Assembly: GCA_023410475.1 (NCBI GenBank)
Contig: JAEYPS010000006.1
Span: 124,001 to 188,000 of the forward strand
DNA: 64,000 bases
Direction of reading: 5' to 3'
Origin: Bacillota bacterium
GTDB taxonomy: Bacteria; Bacillota; Clostridia; Christensenellales; SZUA-584
Position numbers and translations under genes: made by a program. The notes below the pieces were generated by a model. The model worked only from the letters and a program-made list of their open reading frames with translations. It ran no database searches and was not told the origin of the DNA. Position 1 is the first letter of the stretch; each line of letters opens with the position of its first letter. Shown in pieces: positions 50,158 to 58,727 of this stretch.

Positions 50158-51045
50158 TCAGCTTTGCCTTGAAAGCAGCAGTTCCGCGATAGATATAAGG
50201 CCTTCGGCACTGCTGCCGAAACGCTCGAGAGCGTCTTTGGCCTCGTTTGTTTTTTCTTTGGCTATCTGTTTTGATTTCTCGATTCCGTAGACGCGCACGA
50301 ATGTCTGTTTATCCTTATCCGCGTCTTTGCCGGGCGTTTTTCCTATGCTGCCGGTGCTTCCCGTTTCATCCAGAATATCGTCTATTATCTGAAAAGCGAG
50401 GCCGACACAGGCTCCGTAAGTTTCAAGCGCCGCAGTTTCGTCAGGAGACGCTTCAAAAAGCGCGGCAGGAGACACGGCGGATGCCGTTATAAGCGCGGCA
50501 GTCTTTCTCTCGTGTATAAATTCAAGCACCTCGATGCCTTGATTTGTTCCTTCAAACGCCATATCCGCGGCCTGCCCCGCTATCATGCCCCGCGTTCCCG
50601 AGGCTTTCGCTATAATGCTTATCGCCGCGGTATAATCGAGCCCCGCGTCTTTATTTTGATGCGCGCAGCCGAGCATGACTTCAAACGCGCTGTTTAAAAG
50701 CCCGTCTCCCGCGAGTATGGCGTATGCCTCGCCGAACACCTTGTGGCAGGTCGGTTTTCCGCGCCGCAGATCGTCGTTATCCATAGCGGGAAGATCGTCG
50801 TGAATAAGCGAGTACGTATGTATCATCTCTATTGCGCAGGCAATATCGAGCGCTTTCGCCTCGTCGCCCAGCATTCCCGCCGACAGCAGGCACATAACGG
50901 GCCTCAGCCTTTTGCCGCCCGCCATAAGGCTGTAGCTCATGGCGTCCCTCAGTATTCCGGGTTCGCAGTGCTTTTCCATCAACTCCGCAAGCCTTAGGTT
51001 GACCGCGGTGCGAAGCCTGCCCAAACGGGCGTTTATATCATTCAC
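50158..51045 (-). CDS. ispA: Polyprenyl (farnesyl) diphosphate synthase
   Basis: A 295-residue trans-prenyltransferase. The first Asp-rich motif is DDLPAMDNDDLRRGKPTCH (D83 onward) and the second is IIDDILDETGS; GGKRLRPV lies near residue 43. Short-chain specificity (FPP) is inferred from length and family. It overlaps xseB by eight bases, as in the xseA-xseB-ispA-dxs group of Bacillus; dxs is not present here. Confidence 0.94.
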   Translation of the reverse strand: MNDINARLGRLRTAVNLRLAELMEKHCEPGILRDAMSYSLMAGGKRLRPVMCLLSAGMLGDEAKALDIACAIEMIHTYSLIHDDLPAMDNDDLRRGKPTCHKVFGEAYAILAGDGLLNSAFEVMLGCAHQNKDAGLDYTAAISIIAKASGTRGMIAGQAADMAFEGTNQGIEVLEFIHERKTAALITASAVSPAALFEASPDETAALETYGACVGLAFQIIDDILDETGSTGSIGKTPGKDADKDKQTFVRVYGIEKSKQIAKEKTNEAKDALERFGSSAEGLISIAELLLSRQS

Positions 51046-51232
51046 CGCTTTTGACCTCGGTTTCGAGTATCTCTATTTTCGACCGCAGTTTCTCCAGCTT
51101 AGCGGTAAGCGAATTCGCTAGCTTGAGCCCTTCGGCGTAAAGCTCCATGCTCTTCTCTATACCCTGGTCGCCCGTTTGCAGCCTGCTCGATATTTCCTCG
51201 AGCTTTTGCATGTCTTTTTCAAACTCGCCCAT
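51038..51232 (-). CDS. xseB: Exodeoxyribonuclease VII small subunit
   Basis: A 64-residue protein from ATG 51232 (MGEFEKDMQKLEEI) behind AAAGGG. It shows the XseB pattern LEEISSRLQTGDQGIEKSMELYAEGLKLAN, a helical hairpin that coats XseA. It starts five bases after the xseA stop. Confidence 0.93.
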   Translation of the reverse strand: MGEFEKDMQKLEEISSRLQTGDQGIEKSMELYAEGLKLANSLTAKLEKLRSKIEILETEVKSGE

Positions 51233-51236
51233 ATGC

Positions 51237-52433
51237 TCATCCCTTTCCGCCTGTCCTTGATACGGCGACGCGCCCGTCGTCAAACTCTATCTCCATATTT
51301 GCGGGAGCCGTGCTTTTTGACGTTATAACATTGTTGTTTTCGCCGTAAACTATGGCGTACCCTCTTTTAAGAACGTTTCTCGGATTGAGGTCCTCGAGGC
51401 TGTCGCGGTATCTTTCAAGCTTAAGAGTGTATCTTTCAAGTGCCAAAGTCAGGCTTTTTTTCATGAGGCCGCATTCCGATACAATTTTTTCGTATGTCTG
51501 GCGCATTTTAAGCTCGAACCCAAATGCTTCTATACGGCTTTTAAGCAGCTGTGTCCTTGTCTCATAATCACCGACTTTTGTGAGCAGGCTTTGCTCAAGC
51601 CTTGATTTGTAATCCTTAAAGTATTCAGTGAGCGCGTGCTTGTCCCGTACTACGAGCTCTGCAGCCGCGGAGGGCGTAGGAGCCCGAAGGTCGGCAGCCA
51701 TATCGCAAAGCGTGTAATCCGTTTCGTGGCCGACCGCCGATACTACAGGTATTTCCGATTCGTATACGGCTCTTGCAACGCACTCCTCATTGAACGCGAA
51801 CAGGTCCTCGAACGAGCCGCCGCCTCTGCCGACGATGATTACGTCAACATTCATTCCTTCATTAAAATATCTTATGCCTTCGCATATCTGGCGAGCGGCG
51901 CCCTGCCCCTGCACCTGAACGGGATACACGGTTATGTTTATGCCTTCGAACCTTCTCGTTGCTACTACTATGATATCGTGCATGACCGCCCCTGACGAAG
52001 ACGTGACTATACCTATGCGCATAGGGAATTCGGGCAATGGCTTTTTATGTGAGCTGTCGAATATGCCTTCGGCAAAAAGCTTTTTTTTCGTGTGTTCGAA
52101 TCTCGCGAAAAGGTCGCCTACACCCTGAAGGCTTGCCCTCTCGGCAATTAGCTGTATCTGGCCGCTTTTCCTGTAAAACGCTATCCTGCCCGAAACCTGT
52201 GCAAGCGCTCCGTCGGCGATGACGCCGCTGTCTTCGTTATACTTAAAATCATGCATCACACAGTTTATCATGCTGTCTTCGTCTTTAAGCGAAAAGAATA
52301 TATGCCCGACAGACGAGATGCTGCAGTTCGTAACTTCTCCGACAACGGCTATCCTGCTTAAAAACGGGTCTTTCCACAGCTTCCTGTTGAGGTATTCGTT
52401 TACCTGTGAGACGCTGAAAACAGCTTCAGGCAT
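51237..52433 (-). CDS. xseA: Exodeoxyribonuclease VII large subunit
   Basis: A 398-residue nuclease that trims single-stranded DNA from both ends. N-terminal OB fold (VSQVNEYLNRKLWKDPFLSRIAVVGEVTN), catalytic domain with GIVTSSSGAVMHDI, GRGGGSFEDLFAFNEE and SAVGHETDYTLCDMAADLRAPTPSAAAE, and a C-terminal coiled coil. It overlaps folD by eight bases. Confidence 0.96.
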   Translation of the reverse strand: MPEAVFSVSQVNEYLNRKLWKDPFLSRIAVVGEVTNCSISSVGHIFFSLKDEDSMINCVMHDFKYNEDSGVIADGALAQVSGRIAFYRKSGQIQLIAERASLQGVGDLFARFEHTKKKLFAEGIFDSSHKKPLPEFPMRIGIVTSSSGAVMHDIIVVATRRFEGINITVYPVQVQGQGAARQICEGIRYFNEGMNVDVIIVGRGGGSFEDLFAFNEECVARAVYESEIPVVSAVGHETDYTLCDMAADLRAPTPSAAAELVVRDKHALTEYFKDYKSRLEQSLLTKVGDYETRTQLLKSRIEAFGFELKMRQTYEKIVSECGLMKKSLTLALERYTLKLERYRDSLEDLNPRNVLKRGYAIVYGENNNVITSKSTAPANMEIEFDDGRVAVSRTGGKG

Positions 52434-53265
52434 GCCTGCTCGCCGCCTCTATCGTGTTTTCGAGCAGCATCGTTATAGTCATCGGCCCGACGCCTCCCGG
52501 GACGGGCGTTATGAACGACGCTTTTTTTGCGGCCTGCTCAAACAGCACGTCGCCTTTCAGCTTTCCGTCCACCTTGGTAGTTCCTACATCTATGACGACG
52601 GCGCCCGGCTTTACAAAATCGCCTGTTATCATTTCCGGCCTGCCTATCGCGGCTACGAGTATATCGGCCTCGGAGCAGACGCCTTTTAGGTCCTGCGTCT
52701 TTGAATGGCACATTGTCACCGTAGCGTTTTCCGAGAGCAGCAGCAGCGACACGGGCTTGCCCACCATATTGCTTCTTCCCACCACCACGGCGCGCTTGCC
52801 GGCTATCTCGGTGCCCGTGCTCTTTATAAGCTTTATTACGCCCTTTGGTGTGCAGGGCAGGAATCCTTTTTCTCCTACCATGAGCCTTCCCGCGGTCACG
52901 ACGTGCAGCCCGTCGACGTCCTTGTCAGGGTCGACCGCACGCAGCACATTGCGCTCGTCTATATGGCGAGGCAGCGGAAGCTGCACGAGTATGCCGTGTA
53001 TCCTGTTATCGCAGTTGAGTCCCTCGACTATCTTTATCACCTGCTCTTCGCTCGTCTCGGCGCTCAGCCTGTGAACGACCGAGTAGATGCCCGTTTCGCC
53101 GCAGGCCTTCTCTTTGTTGTTTACATACACCGCGGAAGCGGGGTCGTCCCCCACCAATATCACCGCGAGCCCGGGCGTTACGCCTTTTTGTTTAAGTTCG
53201 GCAGCCTTTGCTTTCAGTTCTTCTCTTATACCGGCCGATATCGCCTTTCCGTCGATTATGTTCAA
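52426..53265 (-). CDS. folD: Methylenetetrahydrofolate dehydrogenase/cyclohydrolase
   Basis: A 279-residue bifunctional folate enzyme. Y47 and K51 (SAVYVNNKEKACGETGI) form the active site, and the NADP-binding VVGRSNMVGKPVSLLLL and PGGVGPMTITML motifs follow. It starts at TTG 53265 (AGGAGAC upstream), four bases inside the preceding gene. It supplies 10-formyl-THF used by Fmt. Confidence 0.96.
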   Translation of the reverse strand: MNIIDGKAISAGIREELKAKAAELKQKGVTPGLAVILVGDDPASAVYVNNKEKACGETGIYSVVHRLSAETSEEQVIKIVEGLNCDNRIHGILVQLPLPRHIDERNVLRAVDPDKDVDGLHVVTAGRLMVGEKGFLPCTPKGVIKLIKSTGTEIAGKRAVVVGRSNMVGKPVSLLLLSENATVTMCHSKTQDLKGVCSEADILVAAIGRPEMITGDFVKPGAVVIDVGTTKVDGKLKGDVLFEQAAKKASFITPVPGGVGPMTITMLLENTIEAASRHA

Positions 53266-54209
53266 ATCCTGTCTCCTCTTTCGTATAGAATCTGCGCGCC
53301 GAATGCCAGGCCGCAGGCGTTGTCGGCGCTGTAAGCCTTATCGGCCAAGGTGCATTCATAACCGCAGCGCGCGCACGCTTCCAGTATTTTTTCCCTTATT
53401 ATTCTATTACAAATAACGCCGCCTGTAAAAACAAACTTTTTTATTCCCGTCTCTTTTAGCGCGTTATCCATCATTCGCAAAAGCGTTTCCGCCGCGCAGT
53501 CGATAACACCGCCGAAAACCAAGGATACGTCCGCACCGTCTTTTATTAGCCTTATCGCCTGTGACTCCGCGCCCGAAAGGTTCGCTCTTATTCCACTAAC
53601 GTTTACGGAAAGCTTCGCGCCTCCAGCCGCGTAAAGCTTGTCCATTTCAGCGCCAGCGGGAAAGCTTAGGCCTGCGGCTACCCCTATCCTGTCGATAAGC
53701 TGTCCGCACGTTATATCGAGCGTGCCCCCGATCTGCAAAATGTCTTTAACTATACTTTCATGAACGCTGATTTTAAGAACGTCGAGCGTGCCGCCCGATA
53801 CGTGGAATACGCAGAATGTTCCGTCTCTAAATTTGTTTCCCAAAAACGCCGAGTATATATGAGCGTGCTGGTGAGTAAGAGCGTATGATCTGGCTCCGAG
53901 CGCCGCCGCGCATGATAAAGCGGCCGATTCCCCTACGCAGAAAACGGGCATGTAGGAATCGTCCCTGGGCCGTGGCCTTGCGCTGTAGCCCACGCCTTTT
54001 ATAGTGTAATCATTTATAGGCCAGTCAAGAAATATCGTTTTTAAGTTTTTTATGTGCTGAAAAACAGCCTCCGACTGCCGAAGGCCTCTTGCTCCTCGTT
54101 CAACGTCGAGCATAATTCGTTTGTCGCACAAAACCTGCCCGCCGGAAACGACGGCGACCGAAGTTGTATAGCAGCTTGTGTCAAACGCAATAAAGCACTC
54201 ACTGCTCAT
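53262..54209 (-). CDS. TsaD/Kae1-like paralogue in the nusB operon, function unknown
   Basis: A 315-residue ASKHA-fold protein resembling TsaD but shorter and divergent. ATG 54209 (MSSECFIAFDTSCYTTS) overlaps nusB by 11 bases. Visible: phosphate-loop FDTSCYTTSVAVV (9-20), RGLRQSEAVFQHIK, the metal-binding H113-x3-H117 (THQHAH), HVSGGTLDVLK and FTGGVICNRIIREKI. TsaD proper makes the t6A modification with TsaB and TsaE, which are not in this window. Clostridial genomes commonly carry this second copy beside nusB; its job is not known. Genuine TsaD is expected elsewhere on the chromosome. Confidence 0.82.
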   Translation of the reverse strand: MSSECFIAFDTSCYTTSVAVVSGGQVLCDKRIMLDVERGARGLRQSEAVFQHIKNLKTIFLDWPINDYTIKGVGYSARPRPRDDSYMPVFCVGESAALSCAAALGARSYALTHQHAHIYSAFLGNKFRDGTFCVFHVSGGTLDVLKISVHESIVKDILQIGGTLDITCGQLIDRIGVAAGLSFPAGAEMDKLYAAGGAKLSVNVSGIRANLSGAESQAIRLIKDGADVSLVFGGVIDCAAETLLRMMDNALKETGIKKFVFTGGVICNRIIREKILEACARCGYECTLADKAYSADNACGLAFGAQILYERGDRI

Positions 54210-54660
54210 CGCTGTCTTGATACTGAGTCCCCAAAATTTCGTGAGGCTTATCTGGGTTTGCATCACTCAGTATTCCCGCGAGCACCCCGTTAATAAAACG
54301 CGATGATTTATCGGTGGAATACTTCTTGGCGAGCTCTACGCATTCGTTTATGGTTATGTTCTCGTGAATATCTTCGAAATATTTGATCTCGCAAACGCCC
54401 AGCCGAAGTATGGCGAGATCGACCTTTGACATATGGCCGATGTTCCACCCTTTTGAGTGTTTCTGTATAAGGCCGTCAACCGCCTCGCTGTTGATGTTAT
54501 ATCTGTCTATGATGCCCGTTACGTAATTCCACGCGTTTTCATTCATGCCCTTATCAAAACAATCCCGCATCACGTCCATCGTAGCGGGATTGAAATCGCC
54601 GTTTATCGAGTATTCATAGAACAGCCGGAACGCCGTGTCCCTTGCCGATCTTCTGCTCAA
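54199..54660 (-). CDS. nusB: Transcription antitermination factor NusB
   Basis: A 153-residue all-helical protein that binds boxA of rRNA leaders. RRSARDTAFRLFYEY at the N-terminus, NIGHMSKVDLAILRLGVCEIKY and NECVELAKKYSTDKSSRFINGVLAGI are diagnostic. It lies 15 bases after the DUF2273 gene in an operon reaching back to the Asp23 module. Confidence 0.96.
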   Translation of the reverse strand: MSRRSARDTAFRLFYEYSINGDFNPATMDVMRDCFDKGMNENAWNYVTGIIDRYNINSEAVDGLIQKHSKGWNIGHMSKVDLAILRLGVCEIKYFEDIHENITINECVELAKKYSTDKSSRFINGVLAGILSDANPDKPHEILGTQYQDSDEQ

Positions 54661-54675
54661 ACCTTCCTCCGTATG

Positions 54676-54906
54676 CTATTTGAATATATCCGGCAGTATC
54701 CTGTCCAGTATTTCAAAAAGTCTCTTTCTTAATCTATTATTCGAACCGAAAAAGACGCCTATACCTACGCAGACTGCTAAAAACAACGTACGGAAAAAAC
54801 CTATCCACAATATAAGCGCGCCTATGAGAAAACCGATGCATCCTCCCAATATAACGCTTTTATGCGCCTTTATAAATCTTTTAAAACCGCCGTTATTCTC
54901 AGACAC
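54676..54906 (-). CDS. DUF2273 small membrane protein
   Basis: A 76-residue protein with two membrane helices (about 18-36 and 38-54; SVILGGCIGFLIGALILWIGF, then FLAVCVGIGVFFGSN) and a basic C-terminus. DUF2273 proteins accompany amaP and asp23 in many Firmicutes and are thought to help anchor Asp23 at the membrane. GTG 54906 overlaps the amaP stop by one base (TAGTG). Confidence 0.85.
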   Translation of the reverse strand: MSENNGGFKRFIKAHKSVILGGCIGFLIGALILWIGFFRTLFLAVCVGIGVFFGSNNRLRKRLFEILDRILPDIFK

Positions 54907-55451
54907 TATTCCACACGCGCCTTTACGACCTGCGACGTCTTCTCGACCAGCAGGAGTACCTTATTGACTTCGATACCCGAGAGTACTTCTATATGCTCTT
55001 TAAGGCTTGTCTGAAGCGTGACCAAAACCTCGGGTATGTTTGAACCTTCGGCAAGGGCGAGCTTTGCCGATATATTAGCCTTTGAGTCCTTTATGGTTAT
55101 TGATGTTTTGACGTTCCTTACCGCCTCGTTTGTCGCCATATGGCGCATTGCCATCTCTTCGATAGCGTTTATAGATATAAACACAGCGCCCAGCCCTGAG
55201 TTTTTAATAAGTGCCGCTTTCGGCTTGCGTTTGCGTATTCCGTAAAACATAAGCATCAGGCTCAGCAATACTAAAACAATAACGATTATAGACACGACAA
55301 CACGCGTCAGGCTGTCGGTATAAAGCAAAGAGAGCCAATACTGAGGATGCGTCTGATCAATAAACCCCCAGACAAGGCCCAAAGCCATAACCGATATGAA
55401 AAGCACGGCAAGTATGTATATCGTCAATAAAAACCGCATCAATATCCGCAT
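54906..55451 (-). CDS. amaP: Alkaline shock response membrane anchor protein AmaP
   Basis: A 181-residue protein with two N-terminal membrane helices (about 5-27 and 50-70) and a cytosolic Asp23-like domain. The C-terminal segment (ISAKLALAEGSNIPEVLVTLQTSLKEHIEVLSGIEVNKVLLLVEKT) resembles the Asp23 fold. In staphylococci AmaP ties Asp23 to the membrane. Here it is directly downstream of asp23 with about 100 bases between them. Confidence 0.88.
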   Translation of the reverse strand: MRILMRFLLTIYILAVLFISVMALGLVWGFIDQTHPQYWLSLLYTDSLTRVVVSIIVIVLVLLSLMLMFYGIRKRKPKAALIKNSGLGAVFISINAIEEMAMRHMATNEAVRNVKTSITIKDSKANISAKLALAEGSNIPEVLVTLQTSLKEHIEVLSGIEVNKVLLLVEKTSQVVKARVE

Positions 55452-55555
55452 TTTTGTTTTCCCCCGTAACTCAACCCCGAAAAGCTTACCTCTTCGAGGT
55501 CCCTTTAATCATTTGTTAATCAAAGCCGCAAAAAGACGGCGTAAACACGGTGTTT

Positions 55556-55951
55556 TCAGTGTACGCGCTTTGTGTCTTCAGCCGGGGCTTTGCTTATGCG
55601 AACACCCTGAATATGTACGTTCGTTTCGACGACCCGAAGGCCGGTCATAGTCTCGACGGCTTTTGCAACGTTTACCTGTATGTTTTTGCACATCTCTGGG
55701 ATATCGCTTCCGTATTCGACGATAACGAAAAGGTCTACGGCGCACTCCTCCTTGCCGACTTCAACTTTAACGCCTTTCGTTAAGTTCTTTCTTCCGAGCA
55801 GCTCGGCAAGGCCGCCAGAAAAGCCGCCGCTCATGCCTGCCACGCCCTCTATCTCGATCGTGGCAAGCCCCGCTATGGTCGCTACCACATCGTTCGCAAA
55901 GGATATGCTGCCGTTCTGTTCTTCTCTAGTATTCATATCTCCAGTGCTCAA
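55556..55951 (-). CDS. asp23: Asp23/Gls24 family envelope stress response protein
   Basis: A 131-residue protein (131 from TTG 55951, five bases after AGAGGTGG; ATG 55936 is an alternative). Core family sequences are ISFANDVVATIAGLATIEIEGVAGMSGG, VDLFVIVEYGSDIPEM and VVETNVHIQGVRI. It has a Gly-rich loop (GGFSGGLAELLG) absent from YloU. The strong promoter at 55981-56009 and the AmaP/DUF2273 partners suggest a membrane-associated cell-envelope protein present in quantity. Confidence 0.92.
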   Translation of the reverse strand: MSTGDMNTREEQNGSISFANDVVATIAGLATIEIEGVAGMSGGFSGGLAELLGRKNLTKGVKVEVGKEECAVDLFVIVEYGSDIPEMCKNIQVNVAKAVETMTGLRVVETNVHIQGVRISKAPAEDTKRVH

Positions 55952-55980
55952 ATTAACCACCTCTTCTTATCCGATAGATA

Positions 55981-56009
55981 ATTATAACAGATGGGGCAGC
56001 CGAATACAA
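55981..56009 (-). promoter_or_regulatory. SigA-type promoter of asp23-amaP-nusB operon
   Basis: TTGTAT (56004-56009), 17-base spacer, TATAAT (55981-55986) with TG one base upstream of the -10. It separates the vegetative operon from the sporulation genes upstream. Confidence 0.75.
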
Positions 56010-56042
56010 TCAACTTAAAACTACTTTAATACATTCGTAAAA

Positions 56043-56567
56043 TTACTTCTGAAGTATTATTTTTATGTTCTGCGCGGGCTCTCCGGTCTTGTCCTGTACT
56101 ATCTCAACTACCTTGGCTGCCTGCTCCTTCGTTATCTCGGTCATTTTCAGTACAACGTTTACAGAACCCTGCTGAACCGTCACTATTGCGTCCGAAAAGC
56201 CGCTGGCCACAAGCAGCCCTTCTATAGTGAACTCCGATTCCATCGACCGCACTATCTCTATCTTCTGATTCTGCGCTTCCTTAATTGTCTCCTTGTCGCT
56301 TTTCTCGTTGGAAATGATGCTGTCAAGGTAAGCGACCTCCGTATCCCGCACGTTTGTCCTGTTTGCCTTGTAATCCTCGAAGTAATTCTGAGAGGATATT
56401 ACCGCAACGTCTCCGGCCTGCAGCGCGCCTTCGATCTCAGGAACGTTATCTTTAGCGACATTATCAGCTTTATTGTTACCGAGAGCAAAGTTGATATAGC
56501 CGACAGCGATAAGGACGACGATCAAACCCGTAAGCAGCAAATACTTCTTTGTTTTACTGTTTTTCAT
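56043..56567 (-). CDS. spoIIIAH: Stage III sporulation protein AH
   Basis: A 174-residue mother-cell membrane protein that meets forespore SpoIIQ to form the feeding-tube channel. One membrane helix near the N-terminus (YLLLTGLIVVLIAVGYINFAL), a linker, then the ring-building domain (about 105-174) with IEGLLVASGFSDAIVTVQQGSVNVVLK. ATG 56567 follows GGGAAG. spoIIQ is not in view. Confidence 0.94.
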   Translation of the reverse strand: MKNSKTKKYLLLTGLIVVLIAVGYINFALGNNKADNVAKDNVPEIEGALQAGDVAVISSQNYFEDYKANRTNVRDTEVAYLDSIISNEKSDKETIKEAQNQKIEIVRSMESEFTIEGLLVASGFSDAIVTVQQGSVNVVLKMTEITKEQAAKVVEIVQDKTGEPAQNIKIILQK

Positions 56568-56580
56568 TATTCCACTTCCC

Positions 56581-57192
56581 TTATTCGTTATTCATTTTAT
56601 ATACGTCGACCCTGTCGGGGCTGACGTTTAATACAGTTTGAACAGCTTTTTGCAGGCTGAGCCTGACGCCTATGTCGTCTGCTCCCTCCGCTATGACCAG
56701 CACTCCCAATATCTTCGGGGATATCTCCCTCAATACCAGCGCGCTGCTCCCGTTGCTGCTGTCTATTGTTACTATACTGCTCTTTGTGTTCTCGGTATTT
56801 ATTGTGCTTGTGCCGTTTTGACCTACGTCCGTCGTCGATGAGCTGTGTTTGTCTACGCTTATGGCCGGAACTATCTCGGCACTCGACTCATATGTGATCA
56901 TCACCCTCACCCTGCCCGCTCCCTCAATATTCGAGAGCGTTTCCTCGAGCCGCTTTTCTATGCTGTCGCTTGTCAAAGACATCGGCGTTGCCTCGGGAGT
57001 ATCTTTTACATCCGCTGCACTTTTGAACGAGGAAAAATATATAGTAAGTATTATTATGGCGATAAGAAGTATCGCCGCGTATTGTATCTTCTTTTTTGTA
57101 TCAAGCTTCTTAAACGACGATATAAGGCTTCCAGCCCTGCCCTTTACGCCGAAATCCGCCGTTTCCCCGCTTTTAGCTCTTGAATCTTGCAT
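56581..57192 (-). CDS. spoIIIAG: Stage III sporulation protein AG
   Basis: A 203-residue membrane protein. ATG 57192 has AGGGAAAGG upstream; an earlier ATG (57237) would start immediately after GGGAG inside spoIIIAF. One membrane helix (about 35-52, YAAILLIAIIILTIYF), then an extracytoplasmic ring-building domain with the beta-rich insertion (DVGQNGTSTINTENTKSSIVTID) that forms the large SpoIIIAG ring. Ends VSPDRVDVYKM. Confidence 0.93.
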   Translation of the reverse strand: MQDSRAKSGETADFGVKGRAGSLISSFKKLDTKKKIQYAAILLIAIIILTIYFSSFKSAADVKDTPEATPMSLTSDSIEKRLEETLSNIEGAGRVRVMITYESSAEIVPAISVDKHSSSTTDVGQNGTSTINTENTKSSIVTIDSSNGSSALVLREISPKILGVLVIAEGADDIGVRLSLQKAVQTVLNVSPDRVDVYKMNNE

Positions 57193-57229
57193 AGCCTTTC
57201 CCTCTACTTTTTCACTATAGATATTTATT

Positions 57230-57520
57230 TTATTCATCTCCCATATATACCTTAAAAATATAATCTCTGTAGGGCGCCCATTCGTACCGGTATTCGCTTG
57301 TCTGCTTCATGCCGTCGAGCGCTGTGTCCATCTCGCTCTTTATGTCGACGCCGCCAAAAAACTTAAACAGAGGCGACAGCATAAATATAGTCACCACAAC
57401 CCCCAGCACTACCGTAATATACTTTTTTATGCTCGTTTCGGGCAGCAGAGAATGTATAATAGCGCTGAATATCACAGCTACGGTAACCGATACCGCCCAC
57501 GACGCGAAAAAACCCTGCAT
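57230..57520 (-). CDS. spoIIIAF: Stage III sporulation protein AF, short form
   Basis: Only 96 residues, against about 206 in B. subtilis. The two N-terminal membrane helices are present (about 5-25 and 34-54; SWAVSVTVAVIFSAIIHSLLPE, then ITVVLGVVVTIFMLSPLF), followed by a short KSEMDTALDG segment, but the C-terminal ring-building domain is missing. The stop codon is genuine in all frames' context: only 37 bases separate it from spoIIIAG, so there is no frameshifted remainder. ATG 57520 has GAGGTGATAT upstream. See findings. Confidence 0.88.
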   Translation of the reverse strand: MQGFFASWAVSVTVAVIFSAIIHSLLPETSIKKYITVVLGVVVTIFMLSPLFKFFGGVDIKSEMDTALDGMKQTSEYRYEWAPYRDYIFKVYMGDE

Positions 57521-57523
57521 ATA

Positions 57524-58723
57524 TCACCTCAGCATTATATTAGTATTGCCGGCGCCTATTATTACCGCTATGGTTATAAAAAACATCGCCGCCGCCGCAA
57601 GCACCGCTACAAACAGCAGCAGCAATACGTCAGCAGACTCCGACGCGAACTTGCCTATCTCCTTGCCGGCCACCGGCTCGAGTACCGCCGCGGAAAGCTT
57701 GAATATGAAGTAATGAGCGAGTATCCCGAATACGGGCGTTATCACGATGGCCGCTATGATTATTATGCCGGCTATCCCGACGGCGTTCTTTATAAGGAGC
57801 GTGCACGATATAAGAACGTCCACCGTGTTTGAAAACATGCCTCCTATTATGGGGACGAGCTTGTCTATCGTATATTTTGCGGCCTTTATAGATACTCCGT
57901 CGAATGTCGAGCCGATTAGCCCCTGGATAGCGATTATGCCGAGGAATATCGTAAAGCTTATTCCTATCGCCCACTTAATGATCGATTTTATAAGCGCGCA
58001 GAAACCGCTTAGCTTGATGCTTGTTGAAAAGTTGTTTATCAGCGTAAATACCGTAAGCACTATAATAAGAGGCATTATGAAGCTGTTGAAAAACAGCGAT
58101 ATCCCGGTGGTCAGGAACACCGTCGCCGGGCTCAGTATCGCGGCGGAGGTTATGCCTCCGAGGGCTGTTAAAAGCGAGATTATAATAGGAAAAAACTCTG
58201 ATGTGAACGAAGTCATACCTATTATCGCGTCTGCGCCTATTTTAAACGCTGTTACGAGTATGCCTATGGTAATGGTGCCGATTATTACGTACTGCGCTGT
58301 CTGCGCTGCCTTTGATACCCCCGAGTCCTTATAAGCCGGCTTGAAATGCGTTATGATGCTGAACAGCAGCGCGATGATTATTATCTGTATAACCGCCGGT
58401 ATGCTCTTCTTAACTCCCTGAAACATGGAATCGAGCACCAATTGATATACATCAGATACGTCAAAATCGGCCCCGCCCTTCGCAAGTTTCGTAACAAAAC
58501 TCTTAAGGTCCATACCGCCTGTTATCGGCCTTAACGTCTGTGCGTGCTCGTTAAAGTATGTCTCTATTTCATAGAGATCCGCTGTACCTAAGGCGCTCTC
58601 GATATTGCGTGTTATCTCGTCTTCTATAGCCCTGTCTATTTCATCACCCTCGGCGGCGCGCGCGCCTGCCGGAAAGAGCGTGAAGCAAACCACTATCGCC
58701 AGCATCATCGGTATTTTTCTCAT
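57524..58723 (-). CDS. spoIIIAE: Stage III sporulation protein AE
   Basis: A 399-residue polytopic membrane protein (same length as in B. subtilis). It has a signal peptide (MRKIPMMLAIVVCFTLFPAG, cleavage near ARA) and about seven hydrophobic segments between 115 and 395, with the family motif GGMDLKSF and GGITSAAILSPATVF. It belongs to the putative export-apparatus part of the SpoIIIA complex. Three bases separate it from spoIIIAF. Confidence 0.95.
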   Translation of the reverse strand: MRKIPMMLAIVVCFTLFPAGARAAEGDEIDRAIEDEITRNIESALGTADLYEIETYFNEHAQTLRPITGGMDLKSFVTKLAKGGADFDVSDVYQLVLDSMFQGVKKSIPAVIQIIIIALLFSIITHFKPAYKDSGVSKAAQTAQYVIIGTITIGILVTAFKIGADAIIGMTSFTSEFFPIIISLLTALGGITSAAILSPATVFLTTGISLFFNSFIMPLIIVLTVFTLINNFSTSIKLSGFCALIKSIIKWAIGISFTIFLGIIAIQGLIGSTFDGVSIKAAKYTIDKLVPIIGGMFSNTVDVLISCTLLIKNAVGIAGIIIIAAIVITPVFGILAHYFIFKLSAAVLEPVAGKEIGKFASESADVLLLLFVAVLAAAAMFFITIAVIIGAGNTNIMLR

Positions 58724-58727
58724 GTGT

